This document shows, in pieces, positions 52,355-62,729 of a stretch of 64,000 bases of DNA. The DNA is from Pseudomonas sichuanensis. Lineage in GTDB: Bacteria; Pseudomonadota; Gammaproteobacteria; Pseudomonadales; Pseudomonadaceae. Numbering within the stretch: position 1 is the first letter of the stretch; each line of letters opens with the position of its first letter. The stretch covers positions 140,718-204,717 of the forward strand of contig NZ_QKVM01000003.1 in NCBI RefSeq assembly GCF_003231305.1. The letters are read 5' to 3'. A program made the position numbers and the translations under genes. The notes under the pieces are model-generated. The model saw only the letters and a program-made list of their open reading frames with translations. It did not search any database and had not been told where the DNA came from.

Positions 52355-53334
52355 GCCAAGATCCCGAGAGCACCATCGACCCCATGAGCGACACGCCCGA
52401 CAGCGAGCAGCTGTTCGCCGAAGCCACCGCCTGGTATTACCGCCTGCAAGCCGAGGATGTCACCGCGGCCGAGCGGCAGGCGTTTGCCGACTGGCACCTG
52501 CAGGGGCCGGAGCAGGCCCAGGCCTGGGCCGAGGTGGTCACCTTGCTGGGCGCCCTGCAGGCCCCGGCCAGGCGCGTGCGCGAGCAGCAGCGCTGGCAAT
52601 GGCGCAGCGCGCCACGGCGTGCCTGGCCCAAGGTGGCGAGCGCTGCCGCCGCGGTGCTGACGCTGGGGCTGCTGCTCGGCCAGACGCCCTGGCTGGACCG
52701 CTGGCGTGCCGACTACGCCACCGGCACCGGCGAGTCGCGCAGTGTCCAGCTGGCCGATGGCTCGCGTATCCAGTTGAACACCGACAGCGCGCTGCAGGTG
52801 GAGCTGGCCCATGGCGAGCGGCGTGTGCACCTGTTGCGTGGCGAGGCCTGGTTCGAGGTGGCCCGTGACCCCGACCGGCCCTTCGTGGTGCGCGCTGGCG
52901 ACGGTTGGGTGAAGGTGGTCGGCACGCAATTCAGTGTTGCCCTCGAAGGCGAACAGACCTGCGTGCAATTGGCCCAGGGCAAGGTGCAGGTGCGTGCGGG
53001 GGAAAGCCCCGGGGTGTTCCTGGTGCCGGGGCAGGCGGTGGAGTACGCGGCCAACGGGCCGGGGGCCGTACACCCGTTCGAGCCGGGCCGGGCGTTCGCC
53101 TGGCGGCAACGGCAACTGGTGTTCAGCCAGCAGCCCCTGGCTGAAGTGGTGGCCGAACTGAACCGCTATTGGCCGGGCCAGACCCTGGTGCTGGGCGAAG
53201 CCCTGCGCCAGCGCAAGGTGTCCGGGGTGTTCGAGATCGACAAGCCGGAGGCCGTGCTCAGGGCCCTGACCCACACCCTGGGTGTCCACGCCGAGCAATA
53301 CACCCCTTACCTGCGCATTCTGCGCGAGGGTTGA
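52351..53334 (+). CDS. FecR-family anti-sigma regulator
   Basis: A 327-residue inner-membrane regulator. The cytoplasmic N-terminal DUF4880 domain (WYYRLQAEDVTAAERQAFAD) holds the sigma factor. A single membrane span (VASAAAAVLTLGLLLGQTPW, about 95-115) is followed by a periplasmic FecR domain (SRSVQLADGSRIQLNTDSAL) and a C-terminal STN-contacting part. It passes the signal from the receptor to the ECF sigma factor by regulated proteolysis. GGGGGGAGG precedes the start codon. Confidence 0.92.
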   Translation: MSQDPESTIDPMSDTPDSEQLFAEATAWYYRLQAEDVTAAERQAFADWHLQGPEQAQAWAEVVTLLGALQAPARRVREQQRWQWRSAPRRAWPKVASAAAAVLTLGLLLGQTPWLDRWRADYATGTGESRSVQLADGSRIQLNTDSALQVELAHGERRVHLLRGEAWFEVARDPDRPFVVRAGDGWVKVVGTQFSVALEGEQTCVQLAQGKVQVRAGESPGVFLVPGQAVEYAANGPGAVHPFEPGRAFAWRQRQLVFSQQPLAEVVAELNRYWPGQTLVLGEALRQRKVSGVFEIDKPEAVLRALTHTLGVHAEQYTPYLRILREG

Positions 53335-53383
53335 AAAAAGTTTCGGGGATTCCCGCGAGTCCGTCGTCCTTGAATGAGCAGGC

Positions 53384-53402
53384 GCAAATAATAAGCACTC
53401 TC
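53384..53402. promoter_or_regulatory. Possible Fur box before the receptor gene
   Basis: GCAAATAATAAGCACTCTC matches 13 of 19 bases of the Fur consensus GATAATGATAATCATTATC. It lies about 50 bases upstream of the receptor ATG. The match is suggestive only. Confidence 0.35.
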
Positions 53403-53453
53403 AGATAGTGCAGCGCCACTCAATGACTTGGACGATTTCGGGGAGCTCCACTG

Positions 53454-55838
53454 ATGAAGATTACCGCCACTCGGACCGTGCTCGGCCTGGCCATCGCGCT
53501 GGGCAGCGCAGCCCTGGCCGCGCCACTGCAGGCGCTGGCCGCAGCGCAGGCACAGGTATACCGTTTCGAGATCCCGGCGCAGTCGCTGGACTCGGCGCTG
53601 GCGGCCTTCAGTGCAGTTACCCGGGTGCAGGTGCTGGTGCCGGGCGAATTCACCCAGGGCCTGCGTTCGTCGGGCCTGAATGGCAGTTATCCACAGGACC
53701 AGGCACTGGCCAGGCTGCTGCAAGGCACCGGGCTGAGCGCCAGCGTGATCGACGCCGACAGCGTCACCCTGGAGCGCCAGCGCGCGGCAGGCGACACCTC
53801 GATGCAACTGGGCGCCGTCAAGATCGACAGCAGCGCGCTGGGGGCCACCACCGAGGGCAGCGGCTCCTACACCACGGGCGCGCTGACCATCGGCAAGGGT
53901 GAGCAGAAACTCAAGGACATCCCCCAATCGGTCTCGGTGGTTACCCGCCAACGCCTGAACGACCAGAACATGAACAGCCTGCAGGACGCCATGCGCCAGG
54001 TGACCGGGGCGACGATCAAGAGCTACAACAGCGGCTCCAACCTCAACGATGTGTACATGCGCGGCTTCCTGGTCGACCAGGTGCAGGTGGACGGCGTTTC
54101 GCAACTGACCGGGCAGGGCGACATGGCCACCAGCTTCGACCTGGCGATGTTCGACCGGGTCGAGGTACTGCGCGGCCCCTCCGGCCTGTACCAGGGCGCA
54201 GGGGAGCCGGGCGGCACCATCAACCTGGTGCGCAAGCGTGCACTGAGTACCTTCGGCCTGAGCGGCGAACTGTCGGCCGGCAGCTGGGACCGCTACCACT
54301 CCAGCGTCGATGTCACCGGCCCGCTGAACGGCGACGGCAGCCTGCGCGGGCGTTTCGTGACCGCCTACGAGAACAACCAGTCGTTCGTCGACCATGCGCA
54401 GAACGAGCGGCCCATGGTCTATGGCCGCCTGGAATACGACGTGACTCCGGCCACCACGCTGTCCCTGGGGGGCGCCTATCAGCGCAACAACTCGACGCCG
54501 GCATTCGGCCTGCCGGCCTATGCGGACGGCAAGCTGCTCGATGTGAGCCGCTCGAGCTTCGTCGACGCCAAGTGGAACGAGTTGGACGAACGCGTGTGGG
54601 AGGGCTTCTTCGAGGTGGACCACGCGCTGGACGATGGCGGCCAGTTCAAGACCTCGCTGACCTACCGCGATGCCGAAACCCCGACCCGCAACTTCACTTG
54701 GACCGATGGCGCGGTGGACAGGGCGACCGGCGCCAGCTCGGCAGTGGCCTACGCCTACTACACCCATATCAAGACCCTCGGCTTGGACAGCTTCGTGACC
54801 TTGCCGGTGGAGGCGTTCGGGCGCAGCCACGAGCTGACCGTGGGCGCCGAATACCAGCACCTGGACAAGGACTTCACCTACGGCGGCGGGGAGTACTTCG
54901 ACATCAATGTGTACGACCCGGGCAGCATCAATATCCCCAAGCGCGACTACGAGATGGTCAACGGCAACTGGGTCAAGTCGCAGCAGTACGGTGTCTATGG
55001 GCGCACCAAGATCAGCGCCACCGACTGGCTGGACGTGATTCTCGGCAGCCGGGTGACCTGGTTCGAGAGCGAAGGGCGTAACGCCAATGCCTTCTTCAAC
55101 AACTTCAGCAACACCGAGACCAACATCGACCGCAAGGTGATCCCGTATGCGGCGCTGGTGGCCAAGCTCACCCCCGAGCTGTCGGCCTACGCCAGCTACA
55201 CCAGCGTGTTCAAGCCACAGACCGACGTGGATGCCAGCGGCAAGCCGATCGACCCGCGCGAGGGCGAACAGTACGAGCTGGGGCTCAAGCGTGAGTTTCT
55301 CGATGGCCGCCTGAACGGCAGCGTGGCGTTGTTCCGCATCTATGACGAGAACCGTGCGCAGTCGGTGCAGCGCACCGCCTACTTCGAAGCGCAGGGCAGG
55401 GTCCGTAGCCAGGGCTGGGAAACCGAGCTGTCCGGCAACCTGACCGACAACTGGAGCATCAGCACCGGCTACGCCTTCACCATGCTCAAGTCGATGAACG
55501 AGGAGAACTACCAGGGGATCAGCATCACCCCCAAGCACAACTTCAACCTGTGGACGCGTTACGAGTTCAAGGATGGGCCGTTGGACGGTTTCAGCGTGGG
55601 TGGCGGTGTGCGGGCGGTCAGCCAGACCTATTACAAGCGTGACGTGGACTTCGTCCAGGGGGGTTACAGCGTGGCCACGGCGCAGGTGGGGTATCGCTTC
55701 AACAAGCACCTGTCGTCCACCCTCACGGCCAACAACCTGTTCGACCGCAAGTATTACGAGCGGGTGGACAGTGCCTGGGGGTCGAACTTCTATGGCGAGC
55801 CGCGCAACCTGACGTTGACGTTGCGGGCCAGTTACTGA
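53454..55838 (+). CDS. TonB-dependent siderophore receptor with STN signalling domain
   Basis: A 794-residue outer-membrane receptor. A signal peptide ends near ALAAAQAQ. An STN domain (about 33-110, FEIPAQSLDSALAAFSAVTR) contacts FecR. A plug domain follows (VYMRGFLVDQVQVDGVSQ, then VEVLRGPSGLYQGAGEPGG), and then a 22-strand barrel ending in LTLRASY with the TBDR motif NNLFDRKYYE. It is of the ferric-siderophore transducer class. The ligand could be a hydroxamate, a xenosiderophore or a pyoverdine and is unknown. With the ECF and FecR genes it forms a complete cell-surface signalling unit. Confidence 0.93.
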   Translation: MKITATRTVLGLAIALGSAALAAPLQALAAAQAQVYRFEIPAQSLDSALAAFSAVTRVQVLVPGEFTQGLRSSGLNGSYPQDQALARLLQGTGLSASVIDADSVTLERQRAAGDTSMQLGAVKIDSSALGATTEGSGSYTTGALTIGKGEQKLKDIPQSVSVVTRQRLNDQNMNSLQDAMRQVTGATIKSYNSGSNLNDVYMRGFLVDQVQVDGVSQLTGQGDMATSFDLAMFDRVEVLRGPSGLYQGAGEPGGTINLVRKRALSTFGLSGELSAGSWDRYHSSVDVTGPLNGDGSLRGRFVTAYENNQSFVDHAQNERPMVYGRLEYDVTPATTLSLGGAYQRNNSTPAFGLPAYADGKLLDVSRSSFVDAKWNELDERVWEGFFEVDHALDDGGQFKTSLTYRDAETPTRNFTWTDGAVDRATGASSAVAYAYYTHIKTLGLDSFVTLPVEAFGRSHELTVGAEYQHLDKDFTYGGGEYFDINVYDPGSINIPKRDYEMVNGNWVKSQQYGVYGRTKISATDWLDVILGSRVTWFESEGRNANAFFNNFSNTETNIDRKVIPYAALVAKLTPELSAYASYTSVFKPQTDVDASGKPIDPREGEQYELGLKREFLDGRLNGSVALFRIYDENRAQSVQRTAYFEAQGRVRSQGWETELSGNLTDNWSISTGYAFTMLKSMNEENYQGISITPKHNFNLWTRYEFKDGPLDGFSVGGGVRAVSQTYYKRDVDFVQGGYSVATAQVGYRFNKHLSSTLTANNLFDRKYYERVDSAWGSNFYGEPRNLTLTLRASY

Positions 55839-55844
55839 CCTGAA

Positions 55845-55933
55845 GCCCTATCGCCGGCAAGCCGGCTCCCACAGGAAAATGCATGACCCTGTGAGAGCTG
55901 GCTTGCCAGCGAAAGGGGCGCAAAGCGCCCCCG
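55845..55933. repeat. REP inverted pair, CCGGCTTGCCGGCGAT type, second copy variant
   Basis: CCTATCGCCGGCAAGCCGGC faces GAGAGCTGGCTTGCCAGCGA. It lies between the convergent receptor and tcyP genes. Confidence 0.8.
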
Positions 55934-55939
55934 GCGATA

Positions 55940-57331
55940 TCAGCTGTGACTCAGCTCGGCATGCTCATCCCCGCCCAGCACCTGCTGGTCGGTCTGCTTG
56001 AGCAACTGGCTGGTCACCACGCCCGCGGTCATCGAGCCGCTCACGTTCAAGGCCGTGCGGCCCATGTCGATCAGCGGCTCCACCGAGATCAGCAGTGCCA
56101 CCAGCTCCACCGGCAGGCCCATAGCCGGCAGCACGATCAGCGCGGCGAAGGTCGCACCGCCACCCACGCCGGCCACACCGGCCGAGCTCAGGGTGACGAT
56201 GGCCACCAGTGTAGCGATCCACAGCGGGTCGAAGGTGTCGATGCCCACCGCCGGGGCGACCATCACCGCGAGCATCGCCGGGTACAGGCCGGCGCAGCCA
56301 TTCTGGCCGATGGTAGTGCCGAACGAGGCGCTGAAGCTGGCGATCGACTGCGGCACGCCCAGGCGCTGGGTTTGCGCCTCGATGTTCAGCGGGATGCTGG
56401 CGGCGCTGGAGCGGCTGGTGAAGGCGAAGGTCAGTACCGGCCACACTTTACGGAAGAAGCGCAGCGGGCTGACGCCGGTCAGCGCCAGGATCACCCCGTG
56501 CACCACGAACATCAGGCCCAGGCCGATGTACGACACCACCACGAAGCTGCCCAGCTTGAGGATGTCGTCGAGGTTGGAGCTGGCCACCACCTTGGTCATC
56601 AGCGCCAGCACGCCATAGGGGGTGAGCTTCATCACCAGGCGCACCAGGCGCATCACCCAGGCTTGCAGTACGTCGATGGCCGACAGCGCGCGTTCGCCTT
56701 TGTCCTTGTCGTCCTTGATCAGTTGCAAGGCGGCCAGGCCCAGGAACACGGCGAAGATCACCACGCTGATGATCGAGGTCGGCTTGGCCCGCGCCAGGTC
56801 GGCCACCGGGTTGGTGGGGACGAACGACAGCAGCAGTTGCGGAATGTTGAGGTCGGCAACCTTGCCCGCGTAGTCGCTGTGGATCGCCTGCAGCCGCGCG
56901 CTTTCCTGCACGCCGGCCACCAGGCCCTCGGCGCTGAGGCCGAACAGGTTGGTCAGGACGATGCCGATCAGCGCGGCGATGGCGGTGGTCAGCAGCAGGG
57001 TGCCGATGCTCAGCACGCTGATGCGGCCCAGGCTCGATGCATTGTGCAGGCGGGCCACGGCGCTGAGGATCGAGGCGAAGATCAGCGGCATGACGATCAT
57101 CTGCAGCAGGCCGACATAGCCGTTTCCGACCAGGTCGAGCCAGGCGATGGTGGCTTTGAGTACCGGGTGGCCGGCGCCGTAGACCGTGTGCAGGACCAGG
57201 CCAAAGCCCACGCCCAGGGCCAGGCCCAGCAGTACTTTCTTGGCCAGGCTCCAGTCGGTGCGGCGGGTTTGCGCCAGGCCCAGCAGCAGGGCCAGGAACG
57301 CCAGCAGGTTGAGAGACAGCGGCAGGTTCAT
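55940..57331 (-). CDS. tcyP: L-cystine symporter TcyP (YdjN)
   Basis: A 463-residue sodium- or proton-coupled symporter of the dicarboxylate/amino-acid:cation family. It is very similar to E. coli TcyP/YdjN along its whole length: [19 protein letters not shown], then [40 protein letters not shown] and [21 protein letters not shown]. It imports L-cystine across the inner membrane. In E. coli it is under CysB control. The upstream region 57332-57575 is AT-rich and contains TATACCTAAAAGGAAT and ATGGAATAACG, plausible regulatory sites. Confidence 0.94.
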   Translation of the reverse strand: MNLPLSLNLLAFLALLLGLAQTRRTDWSLAKKVLLGLALGVGFGLVLHTVYGAGHPVLKATIAWLDLVGNGYVGLLQMIVMPLIFASILSAVARLHNASSLGRISVLSIGTLLLTTAIAALIGIVLTNLFGLSAEGLVAGVQESARLQAIHSDYAGKVADLNIPQLLLSFVPTNPVADLARAKPTSIISVVIFAVFLGLAALQLIKDDKDKGERALSAIDVLQAWVMRLVRLVMKLTPYGVLALMTKVVASSNLDDILKLGSFVVVSYIGLGLMFVVHGVILALTGVSPLRFFRKVWPVLTFAFTSRSSAASIPLNIEAQTQRLGVPQSIASFSASFGTTIGQNGCAGLYPAMLAVMVAPAVGIDTFDPLWIATLVAIVTLSSAGVAGVGGGATFAALIVLPAMGLPVELVALLISVEPLIDMGRTALNVSGSMTAGVVTSQLLKQTDQQVLGGDEHAELSHS

Positions 57332-57575
57332 TGAAGCTCCAGAAAAAGCAGAAGAGGCAGCGCCTCTGATGAGCGATTGCGAACCGAAATGCTAACAGCC
57401 TGAAAACAAACGAATTTATACCTAAAAGGAATTTACATAGTCGTTTATGGAATAACGCAGTGTCGTTATTGGCAACCCCCATGGCGTTTGCGGCTGCGTC
57501 GGGGTCGGTCGCGAACGCCTGGGTGTCACAAAACGGGTCTAGGGTTGAGCGGCCACGTCTTTGGGAGAACTGCAC

Positions 57576-58634
57576 ATGATGTCTGCGCCGAAACTGTTCG
57601 CCGGCGGGTTGGCCCTGTTGCTCAGTGCCAGCAGTTGGGCGGCCACCGAGCTCAAGCACTGGCCCGCCGAGGCGGCCAGCAAGCTGGACGCGATGATTGC
57701 CGCCAATGCCAACAAGGGTAACTACGCGGTGTTCGACATGGACAACACCAGCTACCGCTTCGACCTCGAAGAGTCGCTGTTGCCGTACATGGAGAACAAG
57801 GGCCTGCTGACCCGCGACAAGCTCGACCCCTCGCTCAAGCTGATCCCGTTCAAGGACACCGCCGAGCACAAGGAGAGCCTGTTCAGCTACTACTACCGCC
57901 TGTGCGAAATCGACGACATGGTCTGCTACCCGTGGGTGGCCCAGGTGTTCTCCGGCTTCACCCTCAAGGAGCTGAAGCAGCAGGTTGACGAGTTGATGGC
58001 CTCGGGCAAGCCGATCCCCAGCACCTATTACGAAGGGGATCAGGTCAAGAACATCGAGGTGCAGCCGCCCAAGGTCTTCACCGGCCAGGCCGAGCTGTAC
58101 AACAAGCTGATGGAGAACGGCATCGAGGTGTACGTGATCTCGGCGGCGTCGGAAGAGCTGGTGCGCATGGTCGCTGCCGATCCCAAGTACGGCTACAACG
58201 TCAAACCCGAGAACGTGATCGGCGTCAGCCTGCTGCTCAAGGACCGCGCCACGGGCCAGTTGACCACCGCGCGCAAGCAGATCAGCGCCGGGCATTATGA
58301 CCCCAAGGCCAACGAAGGCCTGGAGCTGACCCCGTACCTGTGGACCCCGGCGACCTGGATGGCCGGCAAGCAGGCGGCGATCCTGACCTATATCGACGAA
58401 TGGAAGAAACCGGTGCTGGTGGGCGGCGACACGCCGACCAGCGATGGCTACATGCAGTTCCACAGTGTCGATGTGAGCAAGGGCGGCATCCACCTGTGGA
58501 TCAACCGCAAGGCCAAGTACATGGACCAGTTGAACGGCATGATCGCCAAGCATGCGGCGGCCCAGGCCAAGGAAGGGCTGCCGGTGACGGCGGACAAGAA
58601 CTGGGTGATCGTGACGCCGGAGCAGATTCAGTAA
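57576..58634 (+). CDS. pchP: Phosphorylcholine phosphatase PchP
   Basis: A 352-residue periplasmic HAD-fold phosphatase with a signal peptide ending [10 protein letters not shown]. The nucleophile motif [15 protein letters not shown] (Asp54, Asp56, Thr58) and [13 protein letters not shown] match P. aeruginosa PchP, as does [20 protein letters not shown] near the C-terminus. It releases phosphate and choline from phosphorylcholine, for example after phospholipase C action on host lipids. Choline then enters through BetT-type carriers. The ATG at 57576 has GGGAG upstream. In P. aeruginosa the gene is induced by choline. Confidence 0.94.
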   Translation: MMSAPKLFAGGLALLLSASSWAATELKHWPAEAASKLDAMIAANANKGNYAVFDMDNTSYRFDLEESLLPYMENKGLLTRDKLDPSLKLIPFKDTAEHKESLFSYYYRLCEIDDMVCYPWVAQVFSGFTLKELKQQVDELMASGKPIPSTYYEGDQVKNIEVQPPKVFTGQAELYNKLMENGIEVYVISAASEELVRMVAADPKYGYNVKPENVIGVSLLLKDRATGQLTTARKQISAGHYDPKANEGLELTPYLWTPATWMAGKQAAILTYIDEWKKPVLVGGDTPTSDGYMQFHSVDVSKGGIHLWINRKAKYMDQLNGMIAKHAAAQAKEGLPVTADKNWVIVTPEQIQ

Positions 58635-58650
58635 CTGCCGCCGCGTTCAT

Positions 58651-58768
58651 CTGTAGGAGCGGCCTTGCGCCGCGAAAGGGCCGCGAAGCGGCCCCAGGAT
58701 TCAGCGTTGACACCTGCGTTGATGGGGGCGCTTCGCGCCCCTTTCGCGGCGCAAGGCCGCTCCTACAG
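58651..58768. repeat. REP inverted pair, TGTAGGAGCGGCC type
   Basis: CTGTAGGAGCGGCCTTGCGC and its reverse complement, with inner GGGCCGC/GCGGCCC and GGGGCGC/GCGCCCC hairpins. Confidence 0.87.
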
Positions 58769-58795
58769 AGGGCGTGTGTTGCGCAAAGCAGGCAT

Positions 58796-58826
58796 AAAAA
58801 ACCGGCGCACCAGGCGCCGGTTTTTT
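58796..58826. terminator. Bidirectional terminator serving ilvD and pchP
   Basis: ACCGGCGC/GCGCCGGT with loop ACCAG, preceded by five A and followed by six T. Confidence 0.9.
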
Positions 58827-58841
58827 CATGCCATCAAAGCC

Positions 58842-60683
58842 TCACAGCCCTTCAAGCATCGCCTTGTTGCGCACCGCACCCTTGTCGGCACTGGTGGCCA
58901 GCAGGGCGTAGGCCTTCAGCGCGGTGGTCACCTTGCGTGGGCGCACTTCGGCCGGCTTCCAGCCTTTCTTGTCCTGCTCGACGCGACGCGCGGCCAGCTC
59001 TTCGTCGCTGACCAGCAGGTTGATCGAACGGTTGGGGATGTCGATCAGCACCTTGTCGCCGTCGCGCACCAGGCCGATGGCACCGCCTGCGGCGGCTTCC
59101 GGCGAGGCGTGGCCGATCGACAGGCCGGAAGTGCCGCCGGAGAAGCGGCCGTCGGTCAGCAGGGCGCAGGCTTTGCCCAGGCCTTTGGATTTCAGGTACG
59201 AGGTCGGGTACAGCATCTCCTGCATGCCCGGGCCGCCTTTCGGGCCTTCGTAGCGGATGATGACGATGTCGCCGGCCTTCACTTCGTCGGCAAGGATGCC
59301 GCGCACGGCGCTGTCCTGGCTTTCGAAGATCTTCGCGTTGCCTTCGAACACATGGATCGACTCATCCACGCCGGCGGTCTTCACCACGCAGCCGTCCAGG
59401 GCGATGTTGCCGTACAGCACGGCCAGGCCGCCTTCTTGCGAGTAGGCGTGCTCGAAGCTGCGAATGCAGCCGTTTTCGCGGTCGTCGTCGAGGGTTTCCC
59501 AGCGGGTCGACTGGCTGAACGCGGTCTGCGTCGGGATGCCGGCCGGGCCTGCCTTGAAGAAGGTGTGCACGGCTTCGTCATCGGTCTGGGTGATGTCCCA
59601 CTTGGCGATGGCTTCTTCCATGCTGGCGCTGTGCACGGTCGGCAGGTCGGTGTGCAGCAGGCCGCCACGGGCCAGCGAGCCGAGGATGCTGAAGATGCCG
59701 CCGGCGCGGTGCACATCTTCCATGTGGTACTTCTGGATGTTCGGCGCCACCTTGCACAGCTGCGGCACCTTGCGCGACAGGCGATCGATGTCGCGCAGGT
59801 CGAAGTCCACCTCGCCTTCCTGGGCCGCGGCCAGCAGGTGCAGGATGGTGTTGGTCGAACCGCCCATGGCGATGTCGAGCATCATGGCGTTCTCGAACGC
59901 CTTGAAGTTGGCGATGCTGCGCGGCAGGACCGAGGTGTCGTTGTCGCCGTAGTAGCGTTTGCACAGTTCGACGATGGTGCGGCCAGCGGTGAGGAACAGC
60001 TGCTCGCGGTCCGAGTGGGTGGCCAGGGTCGAGCCGTTGCCCGGCAGGGCAAGCCCTAAGGCTTCGGTCAGGCAGTTCATCGAGTTGGCGGTGAACATGC
60101 CGGAGCACGAACCGCAGGTCGGGCAGGCGCTGCGCTCGTACTCGGCGACTTTCTCGTCGGAGGCGCTGGAGTCGGCGGCGATGACCATGGCGTCGACCAG
60201 GTCCAGGCCGTGGCTGGCCAGCTTGGTCTTGCCGGCTTCCATCGGGCCGCCGGAGACGAAGATCACCGGGATGTTCAGGCGCAGGGCGGCCATCAGCATG
60301 CCGGGGGTGATCTTGTCGCAGTTGGAAATGCAGACGATGGCGTCGGCGCAGTGGGCGTTGACCATGTACTCGACGGCGTCGGCGATGATCTCGCGGCTGG
60401 GCAGCGAATAGAGCATGCCGTCGTGGCCCATGGCGATGCCGTCATCGACTGCGATGGTGTTGAATTCCTTGGCCACGCCACCGGCGCGTTCGATCTCGCG
60501 GGCGACCAGCTGGCCCAGGTCCTTCAGGTGCACGTGCCCCGGGACGAACTGGGTGAACGAGTTGGCGATGGCGATGATCGGTTTCTTGAAATCGTCGTCC
60601 TTCATCCCGGTGGCGCGCCACAGGGCGCGGGCGCCGGCCATGTTGCGGCCGTGGGTGGAGGTCTTGGAACGGTAATCAGGCAT
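58842..60683 (-). CDS. ilvD: Dihydroxy-acid dehydratase IlvD
   Basis: A 613-residue iron-sulfur enzyme that dehydrates dihydroxy acids in the isoleucine and valine pathways. It shows [20 protein letters not shown] and [20 protein letters not shown] with the cluster cysteines, and [20 protein letters not shown] at the C-terminus. The length is standard. It acts downstream of IlvA, which is encoded at 30300. The cluster is oxygen-sensitive. Confidence 0.98.
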   Translation of the reverse strand: MPDYRSKTSTHGRNMAGARALWRATGMKDDDFKKPIIAIANSFTQFVPGHVHLKDLGQLVAREIERAGGVAKEFNTIAVDDGIAMGHDGMLYSLPSREIIADAVEYMVNAHCADAIVCISNCDKITPGMLMAALRLNIPVIFVSGGPMEAGKTKLASHGLDLVDAMVIAADSSASDEKVAEYERSACPTCGSCSGMFTANSMNCLTEALGLALPGNGSTLATHSDREQLFLTAGRTIVELCKRYYGDNDTSVLPRSIANFKAFENAMMLDIAMGGSTNTILHLLAAAQEGEVDFDLRDIDRLSRKVPQLCKVAPNIQKYHMEDVHRAGGIFSILGSLARGGLLHTDLPTVHSASMEEAIAKWDITQTDDEAVHTFFKAGPAGIPTQTAFSQSTRWETLDDDRENGCIRSFEHAYSQEGGLAVLYGNIALDGCVVKTAGVDESIHVFEGNAKIFESQDSAVRGILADEVKAGDIVIIRYEGPKGGPGMQEMLYPTSYLKSKGLGKACALLTDGRFSGGTSGLSIGHASPEAAAGGAIGLVRDGDKVLIDIPNRSINLLVSDEELAARRVEQDKKGWKPAEVRPRKVTTALKAYALLATSADKGAVRNKAMLEGL

Positions 60684-61003
60684 GGAGCGCTCCTGGCGGC
60701 TAAATCACATCACGTAAATAGGGAGTGAGCTTCTCTTGTCCTGATACGCCGAAGGCCGGTTGCCGCTGGCAAGGATGGGGGCCGAAGACCGCGCGGGATC
60801 GCCGCAGGCTCGACCAGAGCTCATAAACCCGCCGGGGATGACTGGCGATGAATAGGCCCGATTCTACACCGCCGCGCCTGCGAGGGAATGCCGTTGTGAT
60901 AATTGGCGGTCGGCCCAGCCCGCAGGGTAAAGCCCTTGGCATCGGTTGCGCAGGGTTCGGTAGACTGGCGCGCTTCGTACCCCTCTGGCCAAAAGGATTT
61001 GCC
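60684..61003. other. Divergent intergenic region, ilvD and DUF4153 gene
   Basis: No gene is supported in these 320 bases. On the plus strand TTGGCA (60936) and TAGACT (60961) could form a weak promoter for the membrane-protein gene, though the 19-base spacing is long. No leader peptide rich in branched-chain amino-acid codons was seen before ilvD. Confidence 0.4.
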
Positions 61004-62680
61004 ATGCCGGCGCCTGCTCGTTCGTTGTTGTATTACGTTGTCATTGGCCTGCTCCAGGGCCTGGTGTTGCTCGCCACCGTGCTGGGGCGCGGTGAAGTGC
61101 TCGGCTTCGGCCTGTCGGTCGCGGTCTGTGTCGCGGTGGCGGTGGCGGGCCTCAACCTGCAGTTGCTCGGCAGCGCTGTGCGCCAGCGCGGCACGGGCTG
61201 GCTGGTGCTGGGCCTGAGCCTGCTGATCGGCGGGATCAGCGCCTGGGTGTTCGCCACCGAACGCATGGGCTGGCTGCAGCAGACCTGGTGCCTGGCGGCG
61301 GTGGTGCTGGGCTATATCGGCACCGCGTTCATCCTTGCCTGGCCGACCGGCGAAGGGCTGCGGCTGCGCTATGAAGACCTGTTCCGGCATGCCTGGAACA
61401 ATGTGTTCATCCTGTTCCTGGCGCAGATGCTGACCGGCCTGTTCTGGCAGTTGCTTTGGCTGTGCGCGCTGCTGTTCAGGATGCTGGGCATCCCGCAGGT
61501 GAAGGAGGCGGTGGAGTCGCCGGTGTTCCTCTGGCTGGTGCTGCCGGTGGTGTTCTCCCTGGGGATGCGCATGGGCCGGGAGAACGAGAAGGTCATCGGC
61601 CTGCTGCGCGGCATCCTGCTGACGCTGTGCCGCTTCCTGCTGCCGCTCGGTGCGCTGATTACCCTGCTGTTCACCCTGACGCTGCCGTTCACCGGGCTGC
61701 AGCCGGTGTGGGACACAGGCTATTCGACGACCCTGTTGCTGGTGCTGGCGATCATCAACCTGTTCCTGGTCAACGGTGTGTTCCAGGAGGGGCATCAGGG
61801 CAGTGTCTACCCCGTTGCGCTCAAGCGCCTGGTAAACGCCAGCCTGCTGTGCCTGCCGGTACTGGTGGGCCTGGCGGCCTACGCCAGCTGGATGCGCATC
61901 GATCAGTACGGGCTGACACCGTCGCGAATCCTGGCGCTGTTGCTGGTGGGGGTGATGCTGGCCCACGGCCTGGCGGCGGCCTGGGCGGTGCTGGCGTCGC
62001 GCCAGGGCTGGCTGAACAGCCTGCGGGTGAGCAACCCGTGGATCGCCCTGCTCAGCGCGGCGCTGGTGGTGCTGTTCTATACGCCGTTGCTCGCGCCACA
62101 GGCGCTGAGTGCGAAAAACCAGGTCGAGCGCCTGGTCAGTGGGCGTACGCCGGTGAGCGAGTTCGATGCGCGCAACCTGTACCACGACCTGGGCCAGCCG
62201 GGGCGGGACGCCTTCGAGCAGCTTGAAAAACGGCTGCAAACGGATGAGTTGCTCGATGCGCGAGGGCGCGCGCAACTGCTGGCGGCGCTGGAGGAAGTGC
62301 GCCGGCCGGCAGTGTCCGAGGAGCGCGGACCAAAACTGGAGTGGCTGGGGCCGGTGCAGTCCAGCACTGAAGCCCTGGCTGACTCGACCATGGCCGAAAG
62401 CCAGTGCGGCGGCAAGGGGTGCTACCTGTGGGCGGTCGACCTGGATGGCGACGGCCACAACGAAGTGCTGATGATTCCGCGGCACACTTACGCATCGCGC
62501 CTGTTCGTGTTCACCTGGGACAACCGGGAATGGCAGGAAGTGGGGAGTTTGAGCGGCAACATGGACAACCTGGAAGGGTTGGCCAAGGGCATTCGCGAAG
62601 GGGCGGTGAAGCTGGTCACGCCGCGCTACAAGACCTTGAGCATCGACGGGCAGGAGCTGATGCAGGACTTCAGGCGGTAA
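61004..62680 (+). CDS. DUF4153 integral membrane protein
   Basis: A 558-residue inner-membrane protein. Around eleven hydrophobic segments fill residues 5-370, for example LLYYVVIGLLQGLVLLATVL, WLVLGLSLLIGGISAWVF and VFSLGMRMGRENEKVIGLLR. A soluble C-terminal domain of about 170 residues follows, with CGGKGCYLWAVDLDGDGHNE and MIPRHTYASRLFVFTWDNRE. Its DLDGDGHNE looks like an EF-hand or FG-GAP calcium loop. The family is DUF4153, of unknown function. The ATG at 61004 has AAAAGGA upstream. Confidence 0.78.
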   Translation: MPAPARSLLYYVVIGLLQGLVLLATVLGRGEVLGFGLSVAVCVAVAVAGLNLQLLGSAVRQRGTGWLVLGLSLLIGGISAWVFATERMGWLQQTWCLAAVVLGYIGTAFILAWPTGEGLRLRYEDLFRHAWNNVFILFLAQMLTGLFWQLLWLCALLFRMLGIPQVKEAVESPVFLWLVLPVVFSLGMRMGRENEKVIGLLRGILLTLCRFLLPLGALITLLFTLTLPFTGLQPVWDTGYSTTLLLVLAIINLFLVNGVFQEGHQGSVYPVALKRLVNASLLCLPVLVGLAAYASWMRIDQYGLTPSRILALLLVGVMLAHGLAAAWAVLASRQGWLNSLRVSNPWIALLSAALVVLFYTPLLAPQALSAKNQVERLVSGRTPVSEFDARNLYHDLGQPGRDAFEQLEKRLQTDELLDARGRAQLLAALEEVRRPAVSEERGPKLEWLGPVQSSTEALADSTMAESQCGGKGCYLWAVDLDGDGHNEVLMIPRHTYASRLFVFTWDNREWQEVGSLSGNMDNLEGLAKGIREGAVKLVTPRYKTLSIDGQELMQDFRR

Positions 62681-62729
62681 CCGGGGCTGGCCTGACAGCA
62701 TGGGGCCCCATGCGGTCAGGCCAGCGTGC

